A stretch of DNA of 64,000 nt from Bryopsis sp. KO-2023 (lineage: Eukaryota > Chlorophyta > Ulvophyceae > Bryopsidales > Bryopsidaceae). Position 1 is the first letter of the stretch; every line of letters begins with the position of its first letter. Positions 55,679-64,000 of this stretch are shown piece after piece. Location: assembly GCA_030272585.1 (NCBI GenBank), contig BSYQ01000002.1, forward strand, positions 7,564,001 through 7,628,000, given 5' to 3'. Under the pieces are notes generated by a model that was not told the origin of the DNA, ran no database searches, and saw only the letters and a program-made list of their open reading frames with translations. The translations under genes and the position numbers were made by a program.

Positions 55679-57256
55679 CTAACTAAGTCTCCTCCCTAGA
55701 GGCAATCTATCTGACACAGTAGGCAGATCCTGTGTTTTCCTTTTCTTTTTCTCTCTATTCATAACAAGCCTGGACAATGCATCTGCATTCACATTGTGAC
55801 TCCCAGGCTTGTAGACTACCTTAAACTGATACCCCTGTAACTCTAACACCCACCTAGACATCATGGAGGTCAGGTTCTTAGACCCCATCAACCAAATCAA
55901 AGCTTTGCAATCTGTAAAAACAGTGAACTCCCTCCCAGTCAAATAATACCTAAATCTTCTAATGGCTTTTATCACTGCCATTGCCTCCCCCTGGGAGGGA
56001 GCATACCTAGCCTCTGTTTCACTGTTTTTCTTCGAATAATAAGCTATGACCTTTTCTTGGCCCTCTTGAACCTGACCTAAGACCCCTGCTATTGCATACT
56101 GACTCCAGTCAGTACACAAGAAAACCTCCCCTTCTCTCTTTAAGGAGGTCACTACAGGGGCTGTCATAAGCATCTTTTTCAAAAGCCTCCATGCCATCTC
56201 ACACCTCCAAGTCCATAGGAAAGGCACCCCCTGTTTGGTCAACTCTGTAAGAGACCCTGCCACCTTGGCATAATTTGGGGCATGTCTCCTGTAGTAGCCT
56301 GTCAACCCTAAGAAAGCTCTAACCTGAGTGACTGTAGTGGGAGTCCTCAGTTTCCTAATAGAATCTAACTTATCCTCCTGGGGGCTAAACCCAGCCTTTG
56401 TGATGTGGTGCCCTAAGTATTCCACCTCCTCCTGGAATAAAAAGCACTTTTCTATTGATAATTTAGCCCCCTCTCTCTCCAAAATATCTAACACCTTCTC
56501 CAGAGTTTCCAAATGCTCTTGGAAGGTGTAACTAAATATGACTATGTCATCCAGGTAGACTTGGACCCCCTCCAGATGACTAAACAGAGAATCCATTACT
56601 CTCTGAAAGGCCTCTGGCATAGTCTTAAGCCCCTGAGGGCATCTAATCCATTCATACAACCCTGATGAAGTTCTAAAAGCAGTCTTTTTGGCATGCTCCT
56701 CTGCCAAAGGCAACTGCCAGTAACCTGACTTCAGATCTAAGCTAGAGTAGTATTTCCTGCCTCCCATATCATCCAGCAACTCATCTATTAAAGGCAGAGG
56801 GTACTGATCTGCCTCCACCAAATCATTCAAATCCCTGAAGTCCACACACCACCTCCACTTCCCTGGAGTCTTCTTAGGGACCAGGAGGGTGGGTGAAGAC
56901 CAGGGTGACCCTGAACTAGGTCTAACCACCCCTGCTTTGATTAGCCCTTCCAGCTGCCTCTCTATCTCTCCCCTCTGGAATTCACTAACTCTATACTGCC
57001 TCCTGGCCACAGGCTTGGCTGTGCCAGTCTCTATCCTATAACTATGGTTTTTGAGGGTGCCTATCTCATATTCACTTAGAGACCAGGCATCCCTCCCAGA
57101 CTTGCATAGCTTCTCCACTGCCCTCCTTTCATTCCTGGAAAGACTACCTCCTATATTTAAGTCTGCAAAAGTAGAGACTTTTTCCTCCTGAGCCACCAAT
57201 ATCGATTCAGGAGAAGTTACTCCTCTGGTGGTAAATCTGGGTAACCCAGTAGCCAC
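55679..57256 (-). CDS. Reverse transcriptase-RNase H
   Basis: 525 codons are listed from a GTG, but the frame is open further upstream into the end of gag. RT motifs in order: SSPTLLVPKK (121-129), SSLDLKSGYWQ with D174, GLKTMPEAFQR (209-219) and YLDD (234-237). RNase H follows with D383 (CTDWSQYAIAGVL), E424, D449 and D492 (NADALSR). Its frame is -1 to gag, and the gag end reads GAT-TTT-CAA-TAG, so slippage on T-TTT would produce Gag-Pol. The ORF stops after RNase H without entering integrase. Confidence 0.95.
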   Translation of the reverse strand: MATGLPRFTTRGVTSPESILVAQEEKVSTFADLNIGGSLSRNERRAVEKLCKSGRDAWSLSEYEIGTLKNHSYRIETGTAKPVARRQYRVSEFQRGEIERQLEGLIKAGVVRPSSGSPWSSPTLLVPKKTPGKWRWCVDFRDLNDLVEADQYPLPLIDELLDDMGGRKYYSSLDLKSGYWQLPLAEEHAKKTAFRTSSGLYEWIRCPQGLKTMPEAFQRVMDSLFSHLEGVQVYLDDIVIFSYTFQEHLETLEKVLDILEREGAKLSIEKCFLFQEEVEYLGHHITKAGFSPQEDKLDSIRKLRTPTTVTQVRAFLGLTGYYRRHAPNYAKVAGSLTELTKQGVPFLWTWRCEMAWRLLKKMLMTAPVVTSLKREGEVFLCTDWSQYAIAGVLGQVQEGQEKVIAYYSKKNSETEARYAPSQGEAMAVIKAIRRFRYYLTGREFTVFTDCKALIWLMGSKNLTSMMSRWVLELQGYQFKVVYKPGSHNVNADALSRLVMNREKKKRKTQDLPTVSDRLPLGRRLS

Positions 57257-57278
57257 ACCTTCGAGGTCACCTGGCCTG

Positions 57279-57300
57279 ACCTCTGACCCTATTGAAAATC
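57279..57300 (-). promoter_or_regulatory. Putative -1 frameshift site at the gag/pol junction
   Basis: The last gag codons are AAG GAT TTT CAA TAG (stop 57291-57289). A tRNA on TTT can slip back one base on the TTTT run and re-pair perfectly, giving TCA ATA GGG, which continues in the open pol frame. The classic heptamer form is not met, and I did not verify a downstream pseudoknot. Confidence 0.5.
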
Positions 57301-59202
57301 CTTTGAAGGTCCCTCTCTTCCCTTGTTTTTCTTTTCTCCTGTAGCTTGAGTATTGTTCTGTTTGAATCCTGAAGGTAAGGGACTGTGTGGAACTCTGTCT
57401 GGAATAGTCTCTGGAGTAGAGTTGAATCTAACTTTCTTCTCCTGGGTCAGTTTCCCTCCCTTCCTTTTCTTCCCGGCTGCAGTATGGACTGCTTCTCCTA
57501 AGGAGGAGTCTTGTGCCTCCTGTGTCCTGAGTGGAATAGCTCCCATCCTCCCATTCCCTTTGTGATAGAAAATCTGCTGGGGGCCCATCATTATCATGGC
57601 CCTGATGGACTTCAGGAAATCCACCCCCAACAGAACATCATAGGTGTTTGTGTCCATGATGATGAAAGACCCATGGGAGCCTGTCCCTCCTATATTAATA
57701 AATACCTTGGGAAGGTATCCCAGGGCGGTAGCTAACTCCCCACTAGCAGTCCTAAACACTAATTCTGAAGGTCTGACCTGATCCACCAGGCCGAGTTTCT
57801 CCACCATTGCCTTCGACATACATCCATGACTGGCTCCAGTGTCCACTACTGCCTCCATTGTCTCCCCATTAATCTTGATGGCACATCTAGCAGGAATATT
57901 CCTATGAGCTGTCTCCCCTTGCAGAGTGTCCACTTCCAGCATTCTTATCTCCTTTTTCCCTCCCTCCTGACTAGAGGTCTCCGGGTCGAAGTCGAGGGGT
58001 TGAGTTACCCCTGCTTCTACTGAACTCATAAGCTCAGCTTCTCTCAGGAGGGCTTCCCTAATTTCAGGGGCATAATACATGAATGTTTTCAAGGGTACTG
58101 GAAATTCTGCTTTGTCTAAGAATGTCTGAGCATCCTGTAAGGCATGTTTTTTTCCCATTCTGTATTTATTCTCTGCCCCTGAAGTCTTTCCTTCCACCAT
58201 ATTCATCTGAAACTCCTGAGGTCTGGAGTTCCCTCTAGCTGTAGTCCTTTGTAAGATGATGGGGGTAGTGCCTGCTCTGTACTGTAGACTGTAGGTAATC
58301 CCTGACTTTTTCTGGGGGCAGTTCCCCCACCTGTGACCTGGTGCTCCACAATTCCAGCATTCCCCTAAATTCAAGTCCTTCTTCAGCAGAGGGCTGTAGT
58401 ATCCCATAGTCCTAGCTCTTCCTCTATCCTGACTCCTTCCTCCCCCATTTCCTGAGGCCTTTCCCTTGACCTTCTGCTGCCACTCTTGCAACCTTTCCTC
58501 CGGAGCTGGCAAGGCTGCATAGATCTTGCCCATATGACCATCCAGGACTTTCTGAACTTTGGTCATGATTTTATTCATTAGTTTTCCCTCTTTGAAATCA
58601 GAAGGCTGTTCAGTTTCTTTCCCAGAGTCAGAATCAGAACTTTCAGGAACCCCCCTTTTTCTAGTTAAACTCAAACTCTCTACTGCTTTTGCAGCAGTCA
58701 CTACAGCATCGAAATCCTTGTGCTGCAAAGGTGCTATAGCATCCCTTATTTTAGAGGATATCCCCGACTGGAAGATATGACGGAGAAACTCGTCGTTCAG
58801 GGTGAACGAAGTAGCGGCATCATCACGTGTCGCAGTTTGAATGTGGGTGATGTTTTCAGCTAATCCTCTGAGGGCATCTGCGAAGTCTTCGACTGTTTCG
58901 TTAGACCTCTGACGACGTTTGTTCAACTCGCTCATCAAATCGTCAGTGTCCCCCAGCCACCTTTTCATAAACTTCTTTTTGAAACTTTCCCAACTCAGGT
59001 CATCTGCGAGTGACGCTGCCCAGAGAGACGCTCCATGGGTAAGGTTTTCCTTAGCTCTGTTCACTTTGAAACGAGCAGGCCAACTCTGGGCCGTAGCTGT
59101 TGCTTCCACAGTTTTGAACCACTCCGCTGCCGGAGGTTTCTTTCCATCAAACTTTTCAAGTTTGGGAGCACGGTACTTGTCAGCAGAAGTTACTCCAACC
59201 AT
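57289..59202 (-). CDS. Gag with zinc knuckle and aspartic protease
   Basis: 637 codons. Residues about 20-180 match the Ty3/gypsy Gag capsid region (WESFKKKFMKRWLG, ETVEDFADALRGLAENI). A CCHC zinc knuckle has C282, C285, H290 and C295. A retropepsin-like protease follows with DTGAS at 454-458 and YDVLLGVDFL at 521-530. Here the protease is in the gag frame, and pol begins with RT after a -1 shift. Gag forms the particle and packages RNA; the protease matures the polyproteins. Confidence 0.95.
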   Translation of the reverse strand: MVGVTSADKYRAPKLEKFDGKKPPAAEWFKTVEATATAQSWPARFKVNRAKENLTHGASLWAASLADDLSWESFKKKFMKRWLGDTDDLMSELNKRRQRSNETVEDFADALRGLAENITHIQTATRDDAATSFTLNDEFLRHIFQSGISSKIRDAIAPLQHKDFDAVVTAAKAVESLSLTRKRGVPESSDSDSGKETEQPSDFKEGKLMNKIMTKVQKVLDGHMGKIYAALPAPEERLQEWQQKVKGKASGNGGGRSQDRGRARTMGYYSPLLKKDLNLGECWNCGAPGHRWGNCPQKKSGITYSLQYRAGTTPIILQRTTARGNSRPQEFQMNMVEGKTSGAENKYRMGKKHALQDAQTFLDKAEFPVPLKTFMYYAPEIREALLREAELMSSVEAGVTQPLDFDPETSSQEGGKKEIRMLEVDTLQGETAHRNIPARCAIKINGETMEAVVDTGASHGCMSKAMVEKLGLVDQVRPSELVFRTASGELATALGYLPKVFINIGGTGSHGSFIIMDTNTYDVLLGVDFLKSIRAMIMMGPQQIFYHKGNGRMGAIPLRTQEAQDSSLGEAVHTAAGKKRKGGKLTQEKKVRFNSTPETIPDRVPHSPLPSGFKQNNTQATGEKKNKGREGPSKDFQ

Positions 59203-59340
59203 TGTTCCTACAGAGTGTTACACTTGTGTTATTTTCTGGAGAGCTTTCTCTTCAAGAGAGGTGGTCACCAGGGTGATCAGTGAACAGTGTTGCACAGAAC
59301 TTTTGTTGTAATGTTAGTGGGCCCATTTCCTAACAAATCC

Positions 59341-59365
59341 GAAGCTCGTCGCCGCTCCGAAACCA
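59341..59365 (-). other. Primer binding site
   Basis: Directly after the 5' LTR the minus strand reads TGGTTTCGGAGCGGCGACGA. The first 12 bases match the common initiator-Met primer site TGGTATCAGAGC at 10 positions, and the implied tRNA 3' end is GCTCCGAAACCA. The identity of the primer tRNA is inferred. Confidence 0.7.
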
Positions 59366-61289
59366 AAAAGCGCACTCGGCGCAACTACTAACTTTCATTC
59401 GCGCCGCAATCGCGAATTGAGTCGCACTGAACTACTGCAGAGTCTGTCTACAGTAACAAAGTCGGACTGCGCCAACCTCTGACGTCATTTCAAAAACTCG
59501 GTATCTAAACTGCAACGCACTGAAATCATCATCACCCAAGAAGTCGGCTAAGACCAGTCGCACTAACATCCTTGCAATCCGAGAGTCACAGTCTCGAATC
59601 CCCCTAACTACGAAAGGCCTAAGACCAGGCACCTGAAAATAAGATGAGTCGAAATCAAAGGAGACACCCGCTAGAGGGACTTGCTCCTGCGACCGAGACA
59701 GAAAGTGGAGTTCCCCAGAGGGTGGTTGCCAGTCATGGGCTGCACAGGACAGACCCCTGTCCTGTGCGGTGCACAGGACAGGGTTCTGTGCAGGTTCTGT
59801 GCACCCTGTGCTGTCCTGTCCTGTGCAGCGGAATTGCACAGGCCAGAACAGCACAGACTGTCTGTGCTGTGCACAGGGTCAGACCTGTGCTGCACAGGTG
59901 AGCAGACCTGCACAGCACAGCACAGATCTGCACAGAATCTACACAGAACTGCACAGAATCTGCACAGATTTGGCACAGAATCTGCACAGAACTGCACAGA
60001 AACTGCACAGATGTTGCACAGACCCTGTCTGTGCTGTGCTGTACAGGTCTGTGCACCTGTGCAGCACAGGTCTGACCCTGTGCACAACACAGACAGTCTG
60101 TGCTGTCCTGTCCTGTGCACAGGGGTCTCAGCCCATGTCTGGTGGTTGCTAAGAGACCATGTCCTAAGGAGACTCTGAAAACTGAGCTGGAGAATGGAGA
60201 AACATAATCACCAAACAAAGAAAACACTCAGAGGAGAGAACAGCTCCTCTGAGTGGAATAACTAAACATAAGGAGACACTCAAAGGAAAGGTCAACTCCT
60301 CTGAGTGAGAAAAACTCCTAAGGAAAAGCAGTACCTTTCCTTTTACTAACATCTAAAGCTAAAACCATTCAGAGACATCCTATTCTCAGTTGCTCAACTA
60401 ATCATTCTCTATCTCCAACCACTTCATAACATTCCTCTTTATATCCAGAAATCAGAAAAGTAGAGGAAATCTTCAGAGATTTCCTCTGAGTTCTTATTCA
60501 CTCACACATTCACACACATATAATTTTGCAAGGAAATATTTACAAAGAAAGAGAAGGGATGATGTATCCCAATCTGAAAATAAACTGCAGAAACCTTGAG
60601 TAATCTGATCTTTTAGCTAAAAGTACCTCGTTCGGTCAGAATTCCCGTTTAAGGTAAGTCGCGAAGCTTTCCTTAAGTTCGTTCCGAATAAGAAGTCCTT
60701 CTCGAAGATAGATATCCAAGGTAAGTAGTTTACGAAGAGAGTGCTGAGGTCTGAGTTATCCTAACAGACCTCGGCGCTATTTTTATACTCGCCGCCAGTT
60801 CGAGTGCTAGCGCACGTGTGTTGGCGGCGAGTTCGGCGTCACAGCGAGGATCGCATAAGCGACCCGACTTAGAGCTGTATCGATCGCCTTACAGGTCGGG
60901 TTTCGTAGAGGGTTGCTTTCGGTGTGTTGTTTTCTATCGTGTTTTCGTTGGCTCCTTGTGTTCCCAGCCGCACTTTTCGTAGAAGTCATACCTCGGATGT
61001 CACAGAGTGACAGGGCCGGTAGTAAAACTCCTAGTACTCTGCGCTAGCCATGGGTTGGCTTGCCAGCTATTCGATATCAACCAACGCATCGATATACAAC
61101 TATTCCTACGTCTTCGACCTCGTCGGGAGTTGAACCCGACGTACGAACCACCAGGTCTCACATAGAGCAGCGCGTAACACGACTGTTTATCAGTGTGAGT
61201 TGGTGAGTCAGTTCATCCGGATTATTTATCGGATTAATCGTTACATTTCGTGGCAGTACATCTGCCAAGTTCTTTCTAACCCCGTCACA
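59366..61289 (-). repeat. 5' LTR, carrying a nested foldback element
   Basis: It matches the 3' LTR over its whole length except for an insertion of 420 bp (412-bp element plus 8-bp duplication) at 59730-60149. The minus strand has TATAAAAATA at about 60778-60787, roughly 500 bases into the LTR, which would place transcription start near 60750 and leave a long R-U5. Confidence 0.95.
59730..60141. mobile_element. 412-bp foldback hAT-like MITE in the 5' LTR
   Basis: The ends are CAGTCATGGGCTG and, inverted, CAGACATGGGCTG. GTGGTTGC is duplicated at 59722-59729 and 60142-60149 and is single in the other LTR (near 48639-48649), which gives a clean empty site. The interior consists almost only of CTGTGC/GCACAG and CACAGGACAG words arranged as a long imperfect hairpin with a central run of tctgcacaga units. 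Open frames on both strands arise from this repetition. The lack of a copy in the 3' LTR shows that it arrived after the retrotransposon. Confidence 0.9.
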
Positions 61290-61445
61290 GCTTTGTCTGA
61301 TCGACAGGCACGACCAGCTCCTTCAGTGGGCCTGGCCATCGCCAGTCCTGGCACCGCCGCCTGCAAAACAAATGCGAGGTGTGGCGAAGCCGGCGACAAT
61401 CGACTGTGCACTGCCGGCGGAAGTGGGTCATCAAAGGAAAGACTC
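61290..61445 (+). pseudogene. F-box protein gene, 3' piece
   Basis: It begins with the duplicated GCTTT. If the retrotransposon and one GCTTT are removed, the F-box frame from 48069 continues open for about 50 more codons (motifs LIDRHDQLLQWAW, APPPAKQMRGV) to a TGA near 61450. The continuity of frame across the junction supports one original exon. The end may also be a splice site. Confidence 0.6.
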
Positions 61446-61449
61446 TCCA

Positions 61450-62180
61450 TGACAGACTGTGTGTGGACCTCTAAGGCATAAAAGAGAGGGTACCCATTTA
61501 AAGAGCAAGGGTCAATCGAATGTTGTAGAGATCTCTGCATGAAATTTCACTTGGAGAATGAGGGATTATTAGAAGAGATGTCGGTGCAGCAGCTGCAGAC
61601 TTTCCTTGGGAAAAAAAATCAGAAACCCGAATATATCCACAATATATTGGCCTTAGCAATTCTTGTGGCCACAATGCGTGTGTTCATTTTGAGATCAAAG
61701 ATGTAGGTTTGGCTGGGGGGTGATGGTCGTTTCTTGTAACATGAAATACAAGTAAATGTGAACACTCTTCGAAGACCAAAAAAGAAGACGAAGAAAAGAA
61801 AAATTAAAACTTCTTGATCCTCTCAGATCTTTTAAAATGTGCATGGTATATCCGGAAACAAAAAGGACATCACCAGGAAAAGAGATCACACCATCACTAC
61901 CTAGCTCTAGAAATATCACCATTCATCTGCTCCTCAGTAAGTAATTCGATCGAGTGAAGGCCCTGCCAAGCAGCTGAAACCCTCAAACAAAAAGAAAAAG
62001 GTTTTCAACCCAGATCATGCGGATCCATACGGTTTCGTGCATCGGCTGATAAGCCCCGACCTATTCTCCTTGAAAAACTGTTTTTAAATTGTACTTACAT
62101 TGGCCAAGTCGGTTCTGGCCGTCGACAGTCGAAGCTGTTTCTCAACAAACGAAACTCACAGACAATAGGGCCACTTTCAC
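61450..62180. other. Spacer, no gene seen
   Basis: Short ORFs only. A CCACAATATATTGG near 61637 resembles the 15-bp motif of the recombinase region. A 75-codon minus-strand frame at 61922-61695 has no motif. Confidence 0.3.
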
Positions 62181-62189
62181 ACAATAGCG

Positions 62190-63950
62190 TCAATTCCAAA
62201 TGTTAGGTCTCCCACTCTCACTCTTGGACGGGCGTCGGAAAACAAGAAAGGGCTTTGCATTGGAACGGCGCCTTCTAACACCACCCCGTTGTGTTTCCCG
62301 GCGGATAGAGATTTCAGAGGTGTTCACGCTTTCGTGTTGGTCGTGGTGGAATAAGTCTTGCACTCCAGCAGTAATATTCCGGCATATCGATTCCAGGGGC
62401 AAAACATCGAACGGCTTTTCCACATGAATGGCGAATGCTTCAACACTCATTACAGCGAGGGAAAAGAAGAACGTTCCCGGTATCGTCCATGCTTTGCAGG
62501 AGTTTGCAACGAGCACTGGGAGAAGACTCAACCAGACTTCCAAGAAGCGCGTTGCATGCCTGGAAGCAAGCAAAAAATTCATGTCGACTGTTTTGTTTCT
62601 CTACAGGAAGACAGTGGGGTGCGCTGGTACTACCTTGAGAACTCGACTAGGGCAGGTTGTCTTTTGAGTCTTTCGCATCGGTCGACCATATCAGCGAAAA
62701 ACGCGATGTTGCGGTCCATGCTCTTGGACGCCTTGAGCGGCATGTTTGACGAATTCACTGATTTCGAAGCTGCCTGAAGGCAGAAGTTTGGTAGATTCTC
62801 GCAGCTCATCTGCAATCACAAGCATCCAAAGTATTGCGTAACAGAATCACAGCATTTCACAAGAAAACGACACGTTTAAAAAACTGAGCCCTGATGGAGA
62901 TGAAGCTGGACCTCATGTCTCACCAGGCTCGCGAGCTCTTTGTCGGTCAATATGATATCCAAAGGAAAAAAGTTCTTGACTCTCTTAGCCTTATATTTCA
63001 CTTCTTTTCCTTCGGCCAGGTGGATACGGAGGCTGTGAGCGAAGGAGATGATCCACTTACCGAACTGCTCTTTTTCTTTCCCATCCTCCATATACTTCTT
63101 AGCCTGAATATCCATAAAACGATTATTGAACGGCGTGGAGTTTTTTTTCACACCACGATGCCTTGTGAGCAATCTCCACAGAAAACATATATGTTCAACT
63201 ATATAGTGTCTGAGCTCGATTTGCACGCACGAGTTTTGTGACGTCTATGGATCGGTTGAGCAATGCGGTCCAAGCCATGTGCGCCTCACGCCATCCAGTG
63301 TACATGGCGCTCACTCTCAACGCCAGCATCAGTGCCAGTGCGAAAGAGCCGAGAGTGGCAACAGTCCCACCCGCTGGAACACTCAGGGCGGGCAAAAAGT
63401 GCGAGAGAATGCAGTTTTCTCCGCACACTCTATAGGCCTCCACAACTGGAAAAAACGACATCATCATCAAATGGAAAGAAAGGCCTTTTTGGCTTGCAGA
63501 GCAGACATCCTCATTGGACCCAAACTACCTGCTGCCATGGAGGTGAAGAATAAAGCTGGCGATAGTGTTTCTTTGGACGCCAGGTCCCTGCACACACACC
63601 ACGTCTCCAGTGATATGGATCCCAGTTGGGAACAAACCACAGCACCTTAAGCATTTCCATCACTGGTTCAGTACCACAACTCACTGTGGAGGGCGTCGGA
63701 GATCGCACCATTTCCGAAGGACGTCGCCAATCTGCTACACAAAACGATCGTCAGAAAACGCAGAATAAAACAAACACCACCAATCGTAGCGAGCACTCTA
63801 TCCGCACCATTCCTAACCTATCTCCATTCTCATGTAGCGTGTCAGAGAACCATCTCTTGCCGTCGCACTCTTTGGGGACTTCTCCCCCATACGACGCACT
63901 GTCGTCGTAAGGAGTGGGCGCCGAATTAGTCCTTAGCCCACGAGCATTCC
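62190..63950 (-). CDS. Bestrophin-like anion channel, multi-exon, 5' end possibly outside
   Basis: Exons that join in phase: 63445-63231, 63103-62924, 62809-62634 and 62598-62190 (stop). They show the bestrophin pattern. First comes a membrane segment with LGSFALALMLALRVSAMYTG followed by WREAHMAWTALLN. Next is a cytosolic part with FGKWIISFAHSLRIHL. Then come DRCERLKRQPALVEFSR and RHATRFLEVWLSLLPVLV. Last is a membrane segment leading to EKPFDVLPLESICRNI, which fits the acidic Ca-clasp-like region of the family. Upstream, 63575-63517 fits in phase (SPALFFTSMAA). Pieces near 63730-63675 and 63950-63815 are likely earlier exons whose joins are unsure. Bestrophins are pentameric chloride/bicarbonate channels; in algae some sit in thylakoids, but no targeting signal is visible here. 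Confidence 0.8.
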
Positions 63951-64000
63951 TAAAAGAGAATGGCCTGTCAGGGCGTCCAAATTCGGCCGTCGACAACATC

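Larger units (their letters stand above)
48276..61289 (-). mobile_element. Complete young Ty3/gypsy-type LTR retrotransposon, 13.0 kb
   Basis: Transcription is on the minus strand. Order 5' to 3': LTR (61289-59366), primer site, gag-protease (59202-57289), RT-RNase H (57256-55679), an extra ORF (55378-54881), integrase (54086-52680), two more extra ORFs (52475-52014 and 51798-50422), a 56-bp tandem repeat, and LTR (49790-48276). Outside the inserted foldback element the two LTRs show no difference I could see over 1.5 kb, and the target duplication GCTTT is intact, so insertion is recent. All core domains keep their catalytic residues. Pol is divided between two ORFs. Spacers at 54087-54880 and 55379-55678 hold no long ORF. 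Confidence 0.95.

Noticed and set aside
59644..60227. 149- to 165-codon Cys/Thr/Gln-rich ORFs on both strands
   Set aside because: They come from CTGTGC/GCACAG words of the foldback insert, with mirrored frames on both strands.

Overview
The window looks like nuclear DNA of a microbial eukaryote. Protein signal comes in short exons joined by GT-AG introns with pyrimidine-rich 3' ends. There are no operons or bacterial-type gene spacing, and most of the sequence is dispersed repeats and transposable elements. Bestrophin-like, BiP/HSP70-like, ankyrin, F-box and Sfi1-like coding signals fit many protist or algal lineages. I cannot name the organism from this window.

Layout. 0-7.5 kb: mostly dispersed repeats, including two 91-nt tRNA-like units; several of these families recur inverted at 29-38 kb. 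7.9-10.3 kb: a short three-exon gene overlapped by an unrecognised 649-codon ORF. 11.2-12.8 kb: a broken BiP-type HSP70. 14.5-22.7 kb (minus): the most interesting locus, a Crypton/Ndc10-type tyrosine recombinase. Ten exons join in phase through a core-binding-like region and a catalytic domain with R, HxxR and Y in the expected order. A GCR1_C-like DNA-binding exon lies further downstream. Its introns hold a 43-bp hairpin array, a 1.4-kb palindromic hAT-like element with an 8-bp target duplication, and a compound tandem repeat. A 15-bp near-palindrome (CCAG-7-CTGG) recurs in and around the gene, and a perfect 20-bp inverted repeat sits just upstream of its ATG.

23-32 kb: dispersed repeats, a Helitron Rep fragment and a nested 277-bp insertion. 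32-36 kb: two arrays of GTCGCAC-type repeats ending in matching CACTATGGG termini, around minus-strand exons of an Sfi1-like protein and a signal-peptide gene. 39-42.4 kb (minus): a coiled-coil/ankyrin gene with one 33-residue repeat per 99-nt exon. 43-47.4 kb: no convincing gene.

48.3-61.3 kb: a complete, very young Ty3/gypsy-type LTR retrotransposon on the minus strand. It has a 5-bp target duplication, LTRs that look identical by eye, and gag-protease, RT-RNase H and integrase ORFs. It also has three extra ORFs: one between RNase H and integrase, and two after integrase. It has split an F-box reading frame. Its 5' LTR later received a 412-bp foldback element. 62.2-64 kb (minus): a multi-exon bestrophin-like channel gene that may run off the right edge.

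Exon joins were worked out by hand from splice motifs and reading-frame phase. Family names rest on motif recognition; no database search was run.
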